64,000 nt of DNA. It comes from Bradyrhizobium guangxiense (lineage in GTDB: Bacteria > Pseudomonadota > Alphaproteobacteria > Rhizobiales > Xanthobacteraceae). Of this stretch, positions 1 to 8,378 are shown piece by piece; the first letter of the stretch is position 1; each line of letters opens with the position of its first letter. The position numbers and the translations under genes were made by a program. The notes beneath the pieces were generated by a model that saw only the letters and a list, made by a program, of their open reading frames with translations, ran no database searches and was not told where the DNA came from. The stretch is from NCBI RefSeq assembly GCF_004114915.1, contig NZ_CP022219.1, forward strand, positions 3,130,501 through 3,194,500, written 5' to 3'.

Positions 1-95
1 GTCAAAAATTGACCATTGCCGGGCCGGGTTCCGGCGCAGGCCGCGCGGCAACACGCCCGCGAGGCGGGCGGTTCGGGTCGCGGTGAAAGCAGGCC

Positions 96-305
96 TTAGC
101 CGGCCGCGTACCAGCCGTCGGGAAATGGCAGGAGAGGCCAGGCACCATCATTGTCGTTGGCGGCCATCGGGGCTGTCCTGGACATCGCGTCAAAGTTCCC
201 CGAGCGCGGCACGAATTCCTGCTCCGGAGCGGAAGCGAAATCTTCAATGACCATGGCGTTCCGGACGGCATCCAGCAGCAAGTTGAATTCGGCTTCGCTT
301 CTCAT
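96..305 (-). CDS. small hypothetical protein, 69 aa
   Basis: I do not recognise a family. The predicted protein is acidic at its N-terminal end (begins MRSEAEFNLLLDAVRNAMVIEDF) with a possible short amphipathic helix and a Pro/Gly/Trp-rich tail (WPLLPFPDGWYAAG). It has no signal peptide and no membrane segment. Codon choice is G/C-rich at third positions like the rest of the window. The overlapping longer minus-strand frame is Arg/Pro-rich and looks like a shadow. The gene stands alone, with about 250 bp of non-coding DNA on its upstream side. Confidence 0.5.
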   Translation of the reverse strand: MRSEAEFNLLLDAVRNAMVIEDFASAPEQEFVPRSGNFDAMSRTAPMAANDNDGAWPLLPFPDGWYAAG

Positions 306-562
306 CGCATCCTCGCAAAACGCGGATGGCGCAATGTCGCAAAGCCGGTTTGTTACCCGATTGAGCCGATCGTTCGCATTTTAACGACCCGGCGATCTGG
401 GTTCGATTGGTTAGCGATTTCCAAATAATCCCCTGAGAAACGCTACGTTCCGTCCGGCCGTCCCCCGTGTGAAAGGGATCACATTCCGCGCAATTTTTTT
501 CTCCTACCCCTCTGCACGAGACCGGCCGAGAAAGCCGGGAGGCGGGCAGGGCAGAGAGGAGA

Positions 563-835
563 TTGGTCATGCAGGCGAGGTTCTTACGGTCTGCAGGTGT
601 GAAGAGCCGGGCGCGTCGCGCCTCGACGGTCGGGCTGTTCCTGACGCTATTTGCTTCCGTCGCCCACGCGCAGGGAACGGCCGAGCAGCGCCGGGCCTGT
701 GCGCCCGATGTCTATCGGCTTTGCGCGGGCGAAGTTCCCAACGTCCGCGCCATCACCGTCTGCTGCGGCATAACCGGTCGAATCTGAGCGAGGCCTGCGC
801 TCCGTCTTCGATCAGGGTGGCTGAACCGCCCTGCT
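563..835 (+). pseudogene. frameshifted secreted Cys-containing small protein
   Basis: The open part (563-787) encodes an N-terminal signal peptide ending around AHAQG, then the start of a small periplasmic domain (RRACAPDVYRLCAGEVPNVRAITVC) of a type I recall as common in Bradyrhizobium. In frame, the peptide ends abruptly in CCGITGRI. Shifting frame at about 763-768 restores the expected continuation (LRHNRSNLSEACAP). One missing C in the GTCTGC|TGCGG context explains the change. It is either a genuine pseudogene or a sequencing error. The right-hand end of the former gene is approximate. A purine-rich Shine-Dalgarno stretch (agagagg-aga) lies just upstream of the start. Confidence 0.6.
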
Positions 836-1255
836 TGTGGGTTTGTGCGCAGCAAGTGCCTCGCAGGGGCTCGCGAATCCGCCATGGTCGGCCTGTGGAT
901 ATGCTGTGGAAGACCAGTGAATTTGCTGCGGATGCCGGACGTGGATGCTTCGGTTCGGCGTCAGATCTCAATCGGCGATGTCGTATCTCTGTCAAACAGG
1001 TTCACCGAATGATGCGCCGATCGCGCAAATCGCTGCGTCGGCGGAGATGATGTGTCTATCCCGAATTCGGAATCCCTACCCGCGCCGCTGTGGCCTGCGA
1101 ACAGTTTTTGGGCAGCCGTTTGCCCAAATGTCGGGCGCGCTCCATCCAATTTTTTGTACGCCCGCGGACAAGCTTTTCGCGCCGCGCTCCCGCACGCTTC
1201 CTCTCCGATCACTGGACCATGGCAGGCGCCATGACATTTCGGAGGAACTGGCGAG
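788..1255. other. intergenic region upstream of the amide/ABC cluster
   Basis: This is about 420-470 bp with no convincing gene. ORFs here are low-complexity Arg/Ser-rich shadows. The first 50 bp hold the out-of-frame tail of the broken small gene. The only structured element I see is the dyad at 1107-1128. A good Shine-Dalgarno (GGAGG) precedes the ATG at 1256. Confidence 0.6.
1107..1128. promoter_or_regulatory. 22-bp dyad, candidate operator
   Basis: The sequence is a perfect inverted repeat, TTTGGGCA, six-base spacer, TGCCCAAA. It sits about 130 bp upstream of the ABC binding-protein gene. Its size and symmetry fit a dimeric repressor or activator site. It is not followed by a T-run, so a terminator is less likely. 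Which protein binds it is unknown. Confidence 0.4.
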
Positions 1256-2176
1256 ATGGAGAAATCGGTTTGGCCCCAGGCGCGGCGGGGAACGGCGCGC
1301 GCATCATTGCCACAGCGCAAGCTCATGCTCGGTGCCGCCATCGCTTTCGGCCTCGTCGTCGCCGCGCCGCTGAGCGCGCAGGCCGCTGCGCCCGCCGCCT
1401 GCGCCACGCTCCAGGAGAAGTACCCGGACTGGAAGGGCAAGACGCTCGTCAACGCCATCAACCCGCACACGCCGGGCTATGAGACGATCGATCCCAAGGA
1501 CCCCAGCAAGTACATCGGATTCGATATCGATCTCGGTGAAGCCATCGGCGAATGCCTCGGCTTCAAGCTGACCTACAAGCCCGTAGTGTTTGCGGCACTC
1601 CTGACCACGCTCGCGGCCGGCCAGGCCGACATCGTGATCTCCGACATCTACGCCACCAAGGAGCGTGCCAAGGCGGCCGACTTCATCACCTATTCGAAAG
1701 TGTTCGACGGCGTGCTGGTCGCCAAGGGCAATCCGAAGGGCATCAACGGCATCAACATGTCGATGTGCGGCGCGGCTGCCGCCGAGAACACCGGCTATGT
1801 CGAGGTGCCCCTGATTCAGGCCTTGATCCCGGAGTGCAAGAAGGCCGGCAAGGCGGAGCCGACCATCCAGCTCTACGACAACAACGCCAACTGCATCCAG
1901 GCGATCCTCGCCGGCCGTGCCGACACCTATGTCAACGACGTCAACACCGTCGACAGCGCGGTGAAGGCCTATCCGGACAAGCTGGAGAAGGCGATCGCGG
2001 TGACGATCCCATATTCGGTCGGCATCGCCGTTCCCAAGGACAAGCCGAAATTCCGCGACGCCGTGCTCGCCGCCCTCATCGAGGTGCAGAAGGCCGGCAC
2101 GCATATGGAGCTTCTGAAGAAGCATGGGCTCGATGTGAACAACTTCAAGGAGCCGGACATTCTGACGGCTGACTGA
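1256..2176 (+). CDS. ABC transporter substrate-binding protein, polar amino-acid type (SBP family 3)
   Basis: A 306-aa periplasmic binding protein. It has a basic N-terminus and a hydrophobic core at about residues 22-42 (LMLGAAIAFGLVVAAPLSAQA) with cleavage near AQA-A. The mature part has typical family 3 features: YIGFDIDLGEAIGECLGFKL, then AGQADIVISDIYATKERAKAADF, the segment carrying the ligand-contacting Arg/Asp, and VGIAVPKDKP in the second lobe. The mature protein has several Cys pairs. The start is chosen for the GGAGG box 8-9 bases upstream. Its stop overlaps the next start (TGATG), so it is translationally linked to the permease-ATPase. The neighbouring amide hydrolases suggest an amide- or amino-acid-like ligand; that is inference. 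Confidence 0.9.
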   Translation: MEKSVWPQARRGTARASLPQRKLMLGAAIAFGLVVAAPLSAQAAAPAACATLQEKYPDWKGKTLVNAINPHTPGYETIDPKDPSKYIGFDIDLGEAIGECLGFKLTYKPVVFAALLTTLAAGQADIVISDIYATKERAKAADFITYSKVFDGVLVAKGNPKGINGINMSMCGAAAAENTGYVEVPLIQALIPECKKAGKAEPTIQLYDNNANCIQAILAGRADTYVNDVNTVDSAVKAYPDKLEKAIAVTIPYSVGIAVPKDKPKFRDAVLAALIEVQKAGTHMELLKKHGLDVNNFKEPDILTAD

Positions 2177-3798
2177 TGTCGCTGTTCCTCCACTATCTGA
2201 GCATGCCGTATCTGCTCGAGGGCATCGAGCTCACCCTGGAGGTGACTGCCCTCGGGCTCGGCGGTGGATTGATCCTCGGACTGATCCTCGCCGGCATGCA
2301 GCTCTCGCGCTTTTGGCTCCTCTCGGGGATCGCCAGGGCCTACACCGTGATCTTCCGCGGCACGCCGCTGATCCTGCAAATGGTGTTCGCCTACGACGCG
2401 CTGCCGCATATCGGCATCAAGCTGCCGGCGGTGCTGGCCGCCGGTCTCGCGCTCGCCTGCAACGAGGCGCCGTTCATCGCGGAGATGCTGCGGGCCGGCG
2501 TACTCGGCGTCGACCGCGGGCAGCTGACTGCGGGGCAGGCGCTCGGCATGACGCCGTCAGTGCTGATGCGCAGGGTCATCGCGCCGCAGGCCATCCGCAC
2601 CATGATCCCGGCCTTCGGCAACGAGGCGGTGAGCGCGCTGAAAAATTCCTCGCTCGCCTCCGTCGTCGCGGTGCAGGAGCTGACCTTGCGCTCGACCCAG
2701 CTGGCGTCCTCGACCTTCGACTTCTTCTCGATCTTCTTCGCTTCGGGTCTGCTCTATCTGGTGCTGACCGCGACCATCAGCGTCATCCAGCTCTTCATCG
2801 AATGGTTGCTCGATCTCGACCGTGCCAAGGGCCGCGAGCGCAAGCTCGTCGATTATCTGCCGTGGCGCCGCGTCGATCTCGTCGCCAGGCTCGAACTCGC
2901 CGATGCGACCGTCGCCGATCCCGGGCGCGCACCAGCAGAGTTGACCGACACGCCGCCGCTGGCCTTGACCCGTGAGGAGCGCGCCCGCCGCGCCGCGACC
3001 ATCGCGCGCAACAACATCGCGGTCGAGGTCAAGGATCTCACCAAGAGCTACGCCCCGCAGAAAGTGCTCCACGGCCTCGACCTCACGGTGCGGGTCGGCG
3101 AGGTTGTCGCACTGCTCGGGCCGAGCGGCTCAGGCAAGAGCACGCTGCTCCGCTGCATCAACCATCTCGAAAACTGGGACGCCGGCACCGTGCGCGTCGG
3201 CGGCCGCCGCCTTGGCTTTGGCGAAGACGGCAAGCCACTGTCGCCGCGCGCCATCGCCAACGAGCGCGCCAGTGTCGGCGTCGGCATGGTGTTCCAGCAG
3301 TTCAATTTGTTCGCTCATCTGTCGGCGAAGGAGAACATCGCGGGCCCATTGCGCTGGGTCCATGGCATGACCCGGATCGATGCCGATCGCCGCGCCACCG
3401 AGCTGCTCGACCGCGTTGGCCTCTCGCATCGCGCCGATGCGCTGCCGCGGCATCTCTCCGGCGGCCAGCAGCAGCGCGTTGCCATCGCCCGCGCGCTCGC
3501 ACCCAATCCAAGTGTGTTGCTGCTGGACGAGCCGACCTCCGCGCTCGATCCCGAATTGGTCAACGAGGTGCTGGAGGTGATCCGCCGCCTCGCCATCGAC
3601 GACGGCCTCACCATGATCATCTCGACACACCAGATCCGCTTCGCCGACGAGGTCGCCGACCGCGTCGCTTTCCTGAGCGGCGGTGCGATCATCGAGGAGG
3701 GGCCCGCGCACGAGGTGCTCTCCAATCCCCGCAATCCGCTGACGGCGCGTTTCCTCAGTGTGATGGAAGCCGACAAGACGCTGGAGACGGTGCGATGA
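2176..3798 (+). CDS. fused ABC permease and ATP-binding protein, polar amino-acid type
   Basis: A 540-aa single polypeptide. Residues about 1-225 are a HisMQ-type inner-membrane permease (several hydrophobic segments; EAA loop around EMLRAGVLGVDRGQLTAGQALG). A charged linker of about 60 residues follows, then an ATPase at about 280-535. The ATPase has Walker A GPSGSGKST, Q-loop VFQQFNLF, signature LSGGQQQRVAIARAL, Walker B LLLDEPTSALD and the H-loop STHQ. In most species these are separate genes. With one polypeptide carrying both functions, a homodimer would make the complete transporter. It overlaps the binding-protein stop by one base and is followed by the acetamidase gene after 42 bp, which suggests one operon. 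Confidence 0.92.
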   Translation: MSLFLHYLSMPYLLEGIELTLEVTALGLGGGLILGLILAGMQLSRFWLLSGIARAYTVIFRGTPLILQMVFAYDALPHIGIKLPAVLAAGLALACNEAPFIAEMLRAGVLGVDRGQLTAGQALGMTPSVLMRRVIAPQAIRTMIPAFGNEAVSALKNSSLASVVAVQELTLRSTQLASSTFDFFSIFFASGLLYLVLTATISVIQLFIEWLLDLDRAKGRERKLVDYLPWRRVDLVARLELADATVADPGRAPAELTDTPPLALTREERARRAATIARNNIAVEVKDLTKSYAPQKVLHGLDLTVRVGEVVALLGPSGSGKSTLLRCINHLENWDAGTVRVGGRRLGFGEDGKPLSPRAIANERASVGVGMVFQQFNLFAHLSAKENIAGPLRWVHGMTRIDADRRATELLDRVGLSHRADALPRHLSGGQQQRVAIARALAPNPSVLLLDEPTSALDPELVNEVLEVIRRLAIDDGLTMIISTHQIRFADEVADRVAFLSGGAIIEEGPAHEVLSNPRNPLTARFLSVMEADKTLETVR

Positions 3799-3840
3799 GC
3801 GGCGCCTCCACAAGCTCAAGACTCCCTACGAGGCCACCTC

Positions 3841-5082
3841 ATGAAGCATGTCACGCTCCCGGTTTCGCCGAAAACGGTCCATTGGGGCTATTTCTCCAAG
3901 ACAGTCACGCCGGCCCTGACGCTGCGCTCCGGGGATCGCGCCACCATCGAGACGCTGACCCATCATGCCAACGACGACTATGAGCGCATGATCCAGGGCG
4001 ATCCAGGCGCCGAGAGCGTGTTCCAGTGGACGCGCGAGCACAAGGCGGTCGCGCGCCGCGGCTCAGGCCCGGTCGAGGGCCCCTTCATTCGCGGCGCAGG
4101 CGAGGGGATCGGCGTGCATTTGCTCACCGGCCCTGTCGCGATCGAGGGCGCCGAGCCCGGCGACATTCTGGAGGTGCGCATCCTCGATATCAGGCCGCGG
4201 CCGAGCTGCAGTGCTTGCCATGCCGGCCGCTGCTTCGGCTCCAATGTCGCCGCCAACTGGGGCTTTCACTATCACGACCTGATCGAGGAGCCGAAGCCAC
4301 GCGAGGTCATCACCATCTTCGAGCTCGACACCTCCGGCGAGCCCTTTGCAAAGGCCGTCTACAATTACGTCTGGACGCCGCAGACCGATCCTGACGGCAT
4401 CGTGCATCCGACCATCGACTATCCCGGCGTCCGCGTCGATCACGCCACCATCAGGAAACGCGAGAACATCCTCTCCAGCGTGAAAGTGCCCGCACGATTG
4501 CACTTCGGCACCATGGGCCTTGCGCCGTCGGAAGCCGATTTCGTCAGCTCGATTCCGCCGAGCTATACCGGCGGCAATATCGATGACTGGCGCATCGGCA
4601 AGGGCGCGCGAATGTTCTATCCGGTTGCCGTCCCCGGCGCCTATTTTTCTGTCGGCGATCCCCATGCCGCGCAAGGCGACAGCGAGCTCGGTGGCACCGC
4701 GATAGAGACCTCGCTGACCGGCGATTTCGAATTCATCCTGCACAAGAAGGCCGACCTTGCCGGCACCAGCCTCGAAGGCCTCGACCATCCCATGCTCGAG
4801 ACCGACCACGCCTGGTCGTTCTACGGCTTCACCTATCCGAACTATCTCGCCGCGCTCGGCTCCGACGCGCAAACGGAGATCGCCAATCACAGTAGTCTCG
4901 ACCGTGCGATGCGCGATGCGTTCAGAAAACTTCGCCGTTTCCTGATGACCGTGCATCGCCTCAGCGAGGACGAGGCGATCTCGCTGATGTCGGTCGGCGC
5001 CGATTTCGGCGTCACCCAGGTGGTCGATGCCAATTGGGGTGTCCACGGCACGATCCGAAAGAACATGTTTCGATGCGACTGA
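3841..5082 (+). CDS. acetamidase/formamidase family protein
   Basis: A 413-aa cytoplasmic hydrolase of the FmdA/AmdA family (PF03069 type), predicted to cleave a short amide to ammonia and an acid. Family landmarks are VHWGYF near the start, SGDRATIETLTHHAND, GPVAIEGAEPGDILEVRILDI, the GDPHAAQGDSELGGTAIE core, and the C-terminal SVGADFGVTQVVDANWGVH. It is unusual in having Cys123-x-x-Cys126-His127 and Cys131 in a loop where the fused paralogue downstream has no Cys. There is no signal peptide, so this is probably not a haem site. It lies in the operon of the ABC importer and directly upstream of the AraC-acetamidase fusion. The true substrate cannot be read from sequence. Confidence 0.9.
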   Translation: MKHVTLPVSPKTVHWGYFSKTVTPALTLRSGDRATIETLTHHANDDYERMIQGDPGAESVFQWTREHKAVARRGSGPVEGPFIRGAGEGIGVHLLTGPVAIEGAEPGDILEVRILDIRPRPSCSACHAGRCFGSNVAANWGFHYHDLIEEPKPREVITIFELDTSGEPFAKAVYNYVWTPQTDPDGIVHPTIDYPGVRVDHATIRKRENILSSVKVPARLHFGTMGLAPSEADFVSSIPPSYTGGNIDDWRIGKGARMFYPVAVPGAYFSVGDPHAAQGDSELGGTAIETSLTGDFEFILHKKADLAGTSLEGLDHPMLETDHAWSFYGFTYPNYLAALGSDAQTEIANHSSLDRAMRDAFRKLRRFLMTVHRLSEDEAISLMSVGADFGVTQVVDANWGVHGTIRKNMFRCD

Positions 5083-5175
5083 ATCTCTGTTCGCGCTTGC
5101 GCGCGCGCCGGAATGACGAATAGGGCTCGCCATACTCTAACACTTTGAGGAATCTTCCAGTTCCCGGATGAACTC

Positions 5176-7605
5176 TTGACCAACGACCCCCATTTGCGGC
5201 CCGTCGCTGCGACGGATGACCGCGTACGTCTGGCACAGAGGTTGCTTCGATCGACCGCAATCTGGGTCGATCCGATGAGCTTCCGGCCGTTCACGAGCGA
5301 GTCCTACGCGCAAGACGACCGCCCCGAAGCCTGGCGGGACGTGCTGGCGGCGGTCGGCCTGCAGCCGGCAGGCGGTCATTCCTTCTTTGACGGGCACGCG
5401 ACCGCCTCGCATCGCCATGCCGCAGGTGTTGCGCTGACGCGCATGGCCGCGGGCGCGCAGAGCGTCGGTCCGCTCTCACGAGCGAACGAAGACCTTCCAA
5501 TCGCGCTGATACCGGTCGAGGATGGCATGGTGCTCAGAAGCGCCGGCGGTCACCGCATCGTTCCCGTCGGCCATCTCGTGCTGCTGCCCCGCAGCGGTGA
5601 CTGGAGCATCGTGTTCCAGCGCGACATGCGCGCCATCGTGCTGTCGGTCACGTCGGAGGCGCTGCACGGACGCCTCTCGGGCAAGCCACGGCTCGGCGAG
5701 CCCTGTGTCGTTCCGTCCGGCGGCTTTGCCGATGTGTTCTCGCGCCTGCTGGACGCGACCGCGCGCACGCTGGATAGTTTGAGCGATTCCGAATGGAATT
5801 CGCTCGCGCAGTCGCTGGTCGATCTGCTGTTGACGCTCGCGCATCAGCTGGCGGCCTCGAGCTCCGATGCCGGATCGAGTGCGACGCAGGCTGCGCTGCT
5901 GCACCGGATCTGCCAGACCATCGAGCGTCGCCTCGACGATCCCGATCTGGTGCCCGCGCGCGTCGCGCAAGCCGAGGGCATTTCCGAACGTTATTTGCAA
6001 AAGCTGTTCGAGACGGTCGGCGACAACTTCACCCACTACGTTCGCGAGCGTCGTCTCCAGCGCGCCTGGGCGGATCTTTCCAACCCGACCGAGGCGCATC
6101 GCTCGATCTCGGAGATCGCCTACGCCTATGGCTTTGGCGACTCCGCGCATTTCAGCCGCGCCTTCCGCCATCGCTTCGGCCTGCCGCCGCGCGAGTTTCG
6201 CCAGCAGGAGGCGGAGCGAGCGACGGCACAGCACGGCGTCGCCGGCCAGCGCGGCTGGCCGCAGCAGGCGCTGACGCAATTGCGCGCGCATCAGAGCCTG
6301 GAGGGCCGCGGCAACGTCGCCTGTGCCAGTGCCGAGGAGCGCGCGAGCACGGAGCGCAGACATCACCATCTTGCGGTCGAGGCCAGCCGCGTTCATTGGG
6401 GCTATTTCAGCCGCTCGCTGCCGCCGCAGATCGAGATCGCATCGGGCGACACCATCACCATCGAGACACTGACGCAGCACGCCTCTGACGCCCCTGACAT
6501 GATGATCGCCGGCGATGCCGCCGCCGAAAGCGTGTTCGGCTGGACGCGGAACAAGAAGAACGTCGACCGTCGCGGCGCAGGACCGATGGATGCCAGCGTG
6601 TTCGGCCGCGGTGCCGGCGAGGGGTTTGGCGTGCACATCTGCACCGGGCCCGTCGCGGTGAAGGACGCCCAGCCTGGCGATGTGCTGGAGGTGCGTATCC
6701 TCGACATCGTGCCGCGGGCGAGCCGGAGCCCGAACCACGCCGGGCGCGTGTTCGGCTCCTCGGTGGCGGCCTGGTGGGGCTATCACTACAACGAGTTTCT
6801 CGGCGGTCCCAAGCCACGCGAGACCGTGACCATTTACGAGATCTTTGACGATGTGGACGCGCCGCATGCCCGCGCGCTCTATTCTTATCGCTGGGAGCCG
6901 CAGACCGATCCCTTCGGCGTCGTGCATACCACCTACGACTATCCCGGCGTTCCCGTTGTACCCGCCACGATCAAGCGCCGGCACGCCGTGCTCGACGGCA
7001 TCAAGATTCCTCTGCGGCCGCATTTCGGCGTGATCGCACTGGCGCCGCGCGAGGTCGATTTCATCGATTCCGTGCCGCCGTCCTATTTCGGCGGCAATCT
7101 CGACAATTGGCGGCTGGGGAAGGGGGCGACCGTCTATCTTCCGGTCTCCGTGCCCGGCGCGCTGCTGTCGGTCGGCGATCCCCACGCAGTGCAGGGCGAT
7201 GGCGAGCTCAGCGGCACCGCGATCGAATGCTCGATGACCGGCACCTTCGAGGTGACCCTGCACAAGAAGGCCGATCTCGCCGGCCGTCCCTTCGCGGATC
7301 TCTCTTATCCCCTGATCGAGACCGAGAGCGACTGGGTGCTGACCGGCTTCAGCCACCCCAACTACCTCGCCGAATTCGGCGCGCAGGGGCAGAGCGAAGT
7401 CTACGCAAAATCCTCGCTCGATCTCGCCATGAAGGATGCGTTCCGCAAGATGCGGCGCTTCCTGATGAACGTCAAAGGCCTCAGCGAGGACGAGGCGATC
7501 GCGCTGATGTCGGCGGCGGTCGATTTTGGCGTGACGCAAGTCGTCGACGGCAATTGGGGCGTGCACGCCATCCTCAGCAAGCGCCTGTTTCAGGACGCAC
7601 CTTAA
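5176..7605 (+). CDS. AraC-type regulator fused to an acetamidase/formamidase
   Basis: An 809-aa ORF from a TTG start; an ATG at 5275 (MSFRPFTSESYAQDD) gives 776 aa and is at least as plausible. Counting from the TTG, residues about 40-210 are an AraC sensor-like domain. Residues about 235-340 are an intact double helix-turn-helix (VARVAQAEGISERYLQKLF region; then ISEIAYAYGFGDSAHFSRAFRHRFG). Residues about 341-398 are an Ala/Arg/Gln-rich linker. Residues about 399-805 are a full acetamidase/formamidase (RVHWGYFSR, GPVAVKDAQPGDVLEVRI, GDPHAVQGDGELSGTAIE, VDFGVTQVVDGNWGVH). No stop or frame change separates the parts. The enzyme half closely resembles the upstream 413-aa enzyme, so duplication then fusion is likely. 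It may act as a trigger enzyme that senses its own substrate; that is inference. Confidence 0.85.
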   Translation: MTNDPHLRPVAATDDRVRLAQRLLRSTAIWVDPMSFRPFTSESYAQDDRPEAWRDVLAAVGLQPAGGHSFFDGHATASHRHAAGVALTRMAAGAQSVGPLSRANEDLPIALIPVEDGMVLRSAGGHRIVPVGHLVLLPRSGDWSIVFQRDMRAIVLSVTSEALHGRLSGKPRLGEPCVVPSGGFADVFSRLLDATARTLDSLSDSEWNSLAQSLVDLLLTLAHQLAASSSDAGSSATQAALLHRICQTIERRLDDPDLVPARVAQAEGISERYLQKLFETVGDNFTHYVRERRLQRAWADLSNPTEAHRSISEIAYAYGFGDSAHFSRAFRHRFGLPPREFRQQEAERATAQHGVAGQRGWPQQALTQLRAHQSLEGRGNVACASAEERASTERRHHHLAVEASRVHWGYFSRSLPPQIEIASGDTITIETLTQHASDAPDMMIAGDAAAESVFGWTRNKKNVDRRGAGPMDASVFGRGAGEGFGVHICTGPVAVKDAQPGDVLEVRILDIVPRASRSPNHAGRVFGSSVAAWWGYHYNEFLGGPKPRETVTIYEIFDDVDAPHARALYSYRWEPQTDPFGVVHTTYDYPGVPVVPATIKRRHAVLDGIKIPLRPHFGVIALAPREVDFIDSVPPSYFGGNLDNWRLGKGATVYLPVSVPGALLSVGDPHAVQGDGELSGTAIECSMTGTFEVTLHKKADLAGRPFADLSYPLIETESDWVLTGFSHPNYLAEFGAQGQSEVYAKSSLDLAMKDAFRKMRRFLMNVKGLSEDEAIALMSAAVDFGVTQVVDGNWGVHAILSKRLFQDAP

Positions 7606-7618
7606 CAAGGACATCCAA

Positions 7619-8002
7619 GTGAAATTCCACATGATCAGCGGCGGACCAAAGCCGGTCGCGCCCTTCAGCCACGTGGTGGAGACCGATGGCTTTGTGTTCG
7701 TCACCGGCCAGATGCCGGACACGCCGCAGACGCCGGGCGTGTTGCCCGATGGCATCGTCGCGCAGACGAAGGCCGTGATGGAGAATCTGAAGGTGGTTCT
7801 CGCCGGCCTCGATCTCGGCCTCGAGCATGTGGTGATGGCGCGCGTCTATTTGACGCGCTTCAAGGAAGACTATGCGGCCATGAACGAGACCTACCGCACG
7901 TTCTTCGCACCCGACCGCCTGCCGGCCCGTACCTGCGTCGGCGTCACCGGGCTTGCCTATGATGCGCTGATCGAGATCGATCTGGTGTGCCGGCGGCCGT
8001 AG
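7619..8002 (+). CDS. RidA/YjgF family protein
   Basis: A 127-aa cytoplasmic protein of the RidA family, which hydrolyses reactive enamine/imine intermediates, or acts in amide and pyrimidine catabolism in some members. Landmarks are the N-terminal SHVVETDGFVFVTGQM, the central VMENLKVVLAGLDLGLEHVVMARVYL, and the C-terminal motif LPARTCVGVTGLAYDALIEID with the conserved Arg that contacts the carboxylate of the substrate. The start is GTG, 13 bp after the fusion-gene stop, with a weak Shine-Dalgarno (aaggacatc). Position suggests it is the last gene of the amide cluster, perhaps clearing a reactive product. Confidence 0.88.
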   Translation: MKFHMISGGPKPVAPFSHVVETDGFVFVTGQMPDTPQTPGVLPDGIVAQTKAVMENLKVVLAGLDLGLEHVVMARVYLTRFKEDYAAMNETYRTFFAPDRLPARTCVGVTGLAYDALIEIDLVCRRP

Positions 8003-8303
8003 CGGAGAAAACAAACTCCGCCGACCTATGAATGCCCGAAACGATAGAAGCTGGGCCTTGCGCGTCTCGTCTCGCGCAGGCGTTGCGGAGTGCAGATCGA
8101 TGGGCGTTGAACGTTTCGATCGCGCGCCGACCCCGGCACCAAGACCCGCTCGTTCCGCGCGGAATAACGGCCGGCTGCCATGGCCCGGAGGAGGGGCGGT
8201 TCAGGCCCATCCTCAAGGACGTTCGGATGATGACGAATTCGTCCTTTGCAAGCGCAAGCGGCTTTGTTATACGCAGCCCCGCGCGAACGACTGGTTCGCC
8301 TTT
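8003..8303. other. intergenic region before tRNA-Asn
   Basis: About 300 bp. Two overlapping plus-strand ORFs and one minus-strand ORF exist, but they are Arg/Pro-rich, have no homology that I recognise and no clear ribosome site. I see no convincing gene, only the presumed tRNA promoter region. Confidence 0.5.
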
Positions 8304-8378
8304 TCCTCGGTAGCTCAGCGGTAGAGCATCCGACTGTTAATCGGATGGTCGCTGGTTCGAATCCAGCCCGGGGAGCCA
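8304..8378 (+). tRNA. tRNA-Asn (anticodon GTT)
   Basis: A full cloverleaf can be drawn. The acceptor stem TCCTCGG pairs with CCGGGGA (one G-T pair). The D-arm holds AGCTCAGCGGTAGAGC. The anticodon stem TCCGA/TCGGA closes loop CTGTTAA with anticodon GTT. The T-arm is GCTGG-TTCGAAT-CCAGC. CCA is encoded at 8376-8378. There is no variable-arm expansion and no intron. Confidence 0.97.

Noticed and set aside
4201..4235. c-type haem site in the acetamidase (CSACH)
   Set aside because: The protein has no signal peptide and belongs to a cytoplasmic hydrolase family; kept only as an oddity.
5476..7755. A 759-aa minus-strand frame opposite the AraC-acetamidase gene
   Set aside because: Shadow of a well-supported gene with recognised domains on the other strand; no family features.
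8032..8313. Plus-strand 93-aa frame before the tRNA
   Set aside because: No homology recognised, no ribosome site, runs into the tRNA; the competing overlapping frames look equally random.
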